64,000 nucleotides of DNA from Hufsiella ginkgonis. Lineage in GTDB: Bacteria; Bacteroidota; Bacteroidia; Sphingobacteriales; Sphingobacteriaceae. The stretch covers positions 930,001 through 994,000 of the forward strand of contig NZ_WVHS01000001.1 of assembly GCF_009834915.1 (NCBI RefSeq), written 5' to 3'. Position numbers and translations under genes: made by a program. Under the pieces are notes generated by a model. That model did no database searches, had not been told where the DNA came from, and worked only from the letters and a program-made list of their open reading frames with translations. Shown piece after piece: positions 63,404-64,000 of this stretch. Numbering within the stretch: position 1 is the first letter of the stretch; the number at the start of each line of letters is the position of its first letter.

Positions 63404-64000
63404 ATGCGCGTAAAGCTTAAATCGATCCAGGATCTTATCGTCCCACCGTTGCGGGACAGGGCCGGTCAACCGGCCGCATGGTGGCTGATGTGCATCGTGT
63501 TTTTAGCAGCCGTTTCGCCGGCATGGGCGCAAACCGGCAACGGCAACAAATTCGGGAACTCCTTTTTTTTCGATATCGTGGTTACCAACAAACGTACCAT
63601 GGTGAAAGAGCCCGTGTACCTGCCGGTAAGCGATACCGCTGTTTACCGGGTCTTCGACCGGTTTAAGAGCCATGGTAACGACGGGTTCCTGCATACCGAG
63701 CCGAAAAGCCCGGTGTTGCTGGGGGTGAAGCTCAACCCCTCGCTGGTTAAGTACTTCTCCGCCTCGGTCCAGTCTATTTCCAAAGAGTACCAGGTATTTG
63801 TGATCTCCGACAGTTCAGACGCCGTGCTTGTGGCCCTCGGCATTAACCGGGAAAATGCCGGCGACTTCAGGTACCATGTAGTAGAAAATGACAGCATTGA
63901 ACGGATACGCTGGTCGCCGATACCACGCCTGGAGAAAAACTATGGGGCTAAACAGCCTTATGGTTTCCTCGGAAAATACAATGCGCCAGGAAAACGCCTT
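63404..64000 (+). CDS. Exported protein, N-terminal part (runs off the window)
   Basis: A frame from ATG 63404 stays open to the last base (199 codons) with no stop. It starts MRVKLKSIQDLIVPPLRDRA, then has a hydrophobic signal WWLMCIVFLAAVSPAWA followed by QTGNGNKFG. The mature part is beta-rich (SFFFDIVVTNKRTMVKEPVY, EYQVFVISDSSDAVLVALGI). It may be the sensor part of a membrane histidine kinase, but nothing visible proves this. A small hairpin (GTCGC/GCGAC, 63348-63362) precedes it. Confidence 0.7.
   Translation, partial: MRVKLKSIQDLIVPPLRDRAGQPAAWWLMCIVFLAAVSPAWAQTGNGNKFGNSFFFDIVVTNKRTMVKEPVYLPVSDTAVYRVFDRFKSHGNDGFLHTEPKSPVLLGVKLNPSLVKYFSASVQSISKEYQVFVISDSSDAVLVALGINRENAGDFRYHVVENDSIERIRWSPIPRLEKNYGAKQPYGFLGKYNAPGKRL

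Overview
The window is chromosomal DNA from a member of the Bacteroidota, most likely Sphingobacteriales (Pedobacter/Mucilaginibacter-like), with GC judged by eye at a little over 50 percent. The pointers are a SusC/SusD pair, LruC and DUF3108/DUF3109 proteins, a TlpA/DUF4369 thioredoxin, a SerB-SerA type fusion, a long SecA of about 1100 residues, and several matches to the Bacteroidota promoter element TAnnTTTG. I saw no rRNA, tRNA, CRISPR array, insertion sequence, phage gene or integrase. Gene density is high and only one gap exceeds 300 bp (26823-27241).

Layout. 1-5566 (+): the end of a DUF3108 gene, DUF3109, rhamnose-precursor genes rfbD and rfbA, and a large SNF2 helicase. 5568-9266 (-): a tryptophan 2,3-dioxygenase family protein, a FluC/CrcB fluoride channel, a phosphoserine phosphatase fused to a SerA remnant with an ACT domain, and a nucleotide-sugar type epimerase. 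9336-36314: mainly housekeeping and cell-envelope genes: a degenerate arginase-fold protein, a TlpA-like thioredoxin, purD, secA, an orphan response regulator, M20 peptidase, dnaG, yraN, glutaminyl cyclase, pgi, an LruC lipoprotein, prfB with its programmed +1 frameshift, two M28 peptidases, an ArgE-like deacylase, an acyltransferase, an SDR and a MacB-type permease.

36327-52045 is the clearest accessory block: a pectin polysaccharide-utilisation locus. A LacI regulator is divergent from susC, susD, a DUF5123-like surface lipoprotein, a PL1 pectate lyase, a CE12 rhamnogalacturonan acetylesterase, a CE8 pectin methylesterase, a GH43 enzyme, and probably a large PQQ-dehydrogenase/PKD/cytochrome c protein. 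The lacI-susC gap holds a 16-bp near-perfect palindrome with a central CG, a good candidate LacI operator. The products would bind pectin at the surface, remove methyl and acetyl esters, cut the galacturonan backbone, trim side chains and import oligosaccharides through SusCD.

52067-64000: a small lipoprotein, exonuclease III, a cyclophilin, a small Cys/His-rich membrane protein followed by a TonB-dependent receptor (possible metal uptake), an MscS channel, a leftward argH/aminotransferase/lipoprotein cluster, a CBM9-like secreted protein behind two tandem palindromes, and the 5' part of an exported protein cut by the window edge.

The most interesting points are the SerB-SerA fusion lacking the NAD-binding domain, the small Cys/His protein plus TonB receptor pair, the tandem TACGA-N5-TCGTA palindromes, the candidate LacI operator, several TAnnTTTG elements only 4-5 nt before start codons (possible leaderless mRNAs), and AGCTATCAGC-type words dispersed in intergenic DNA.
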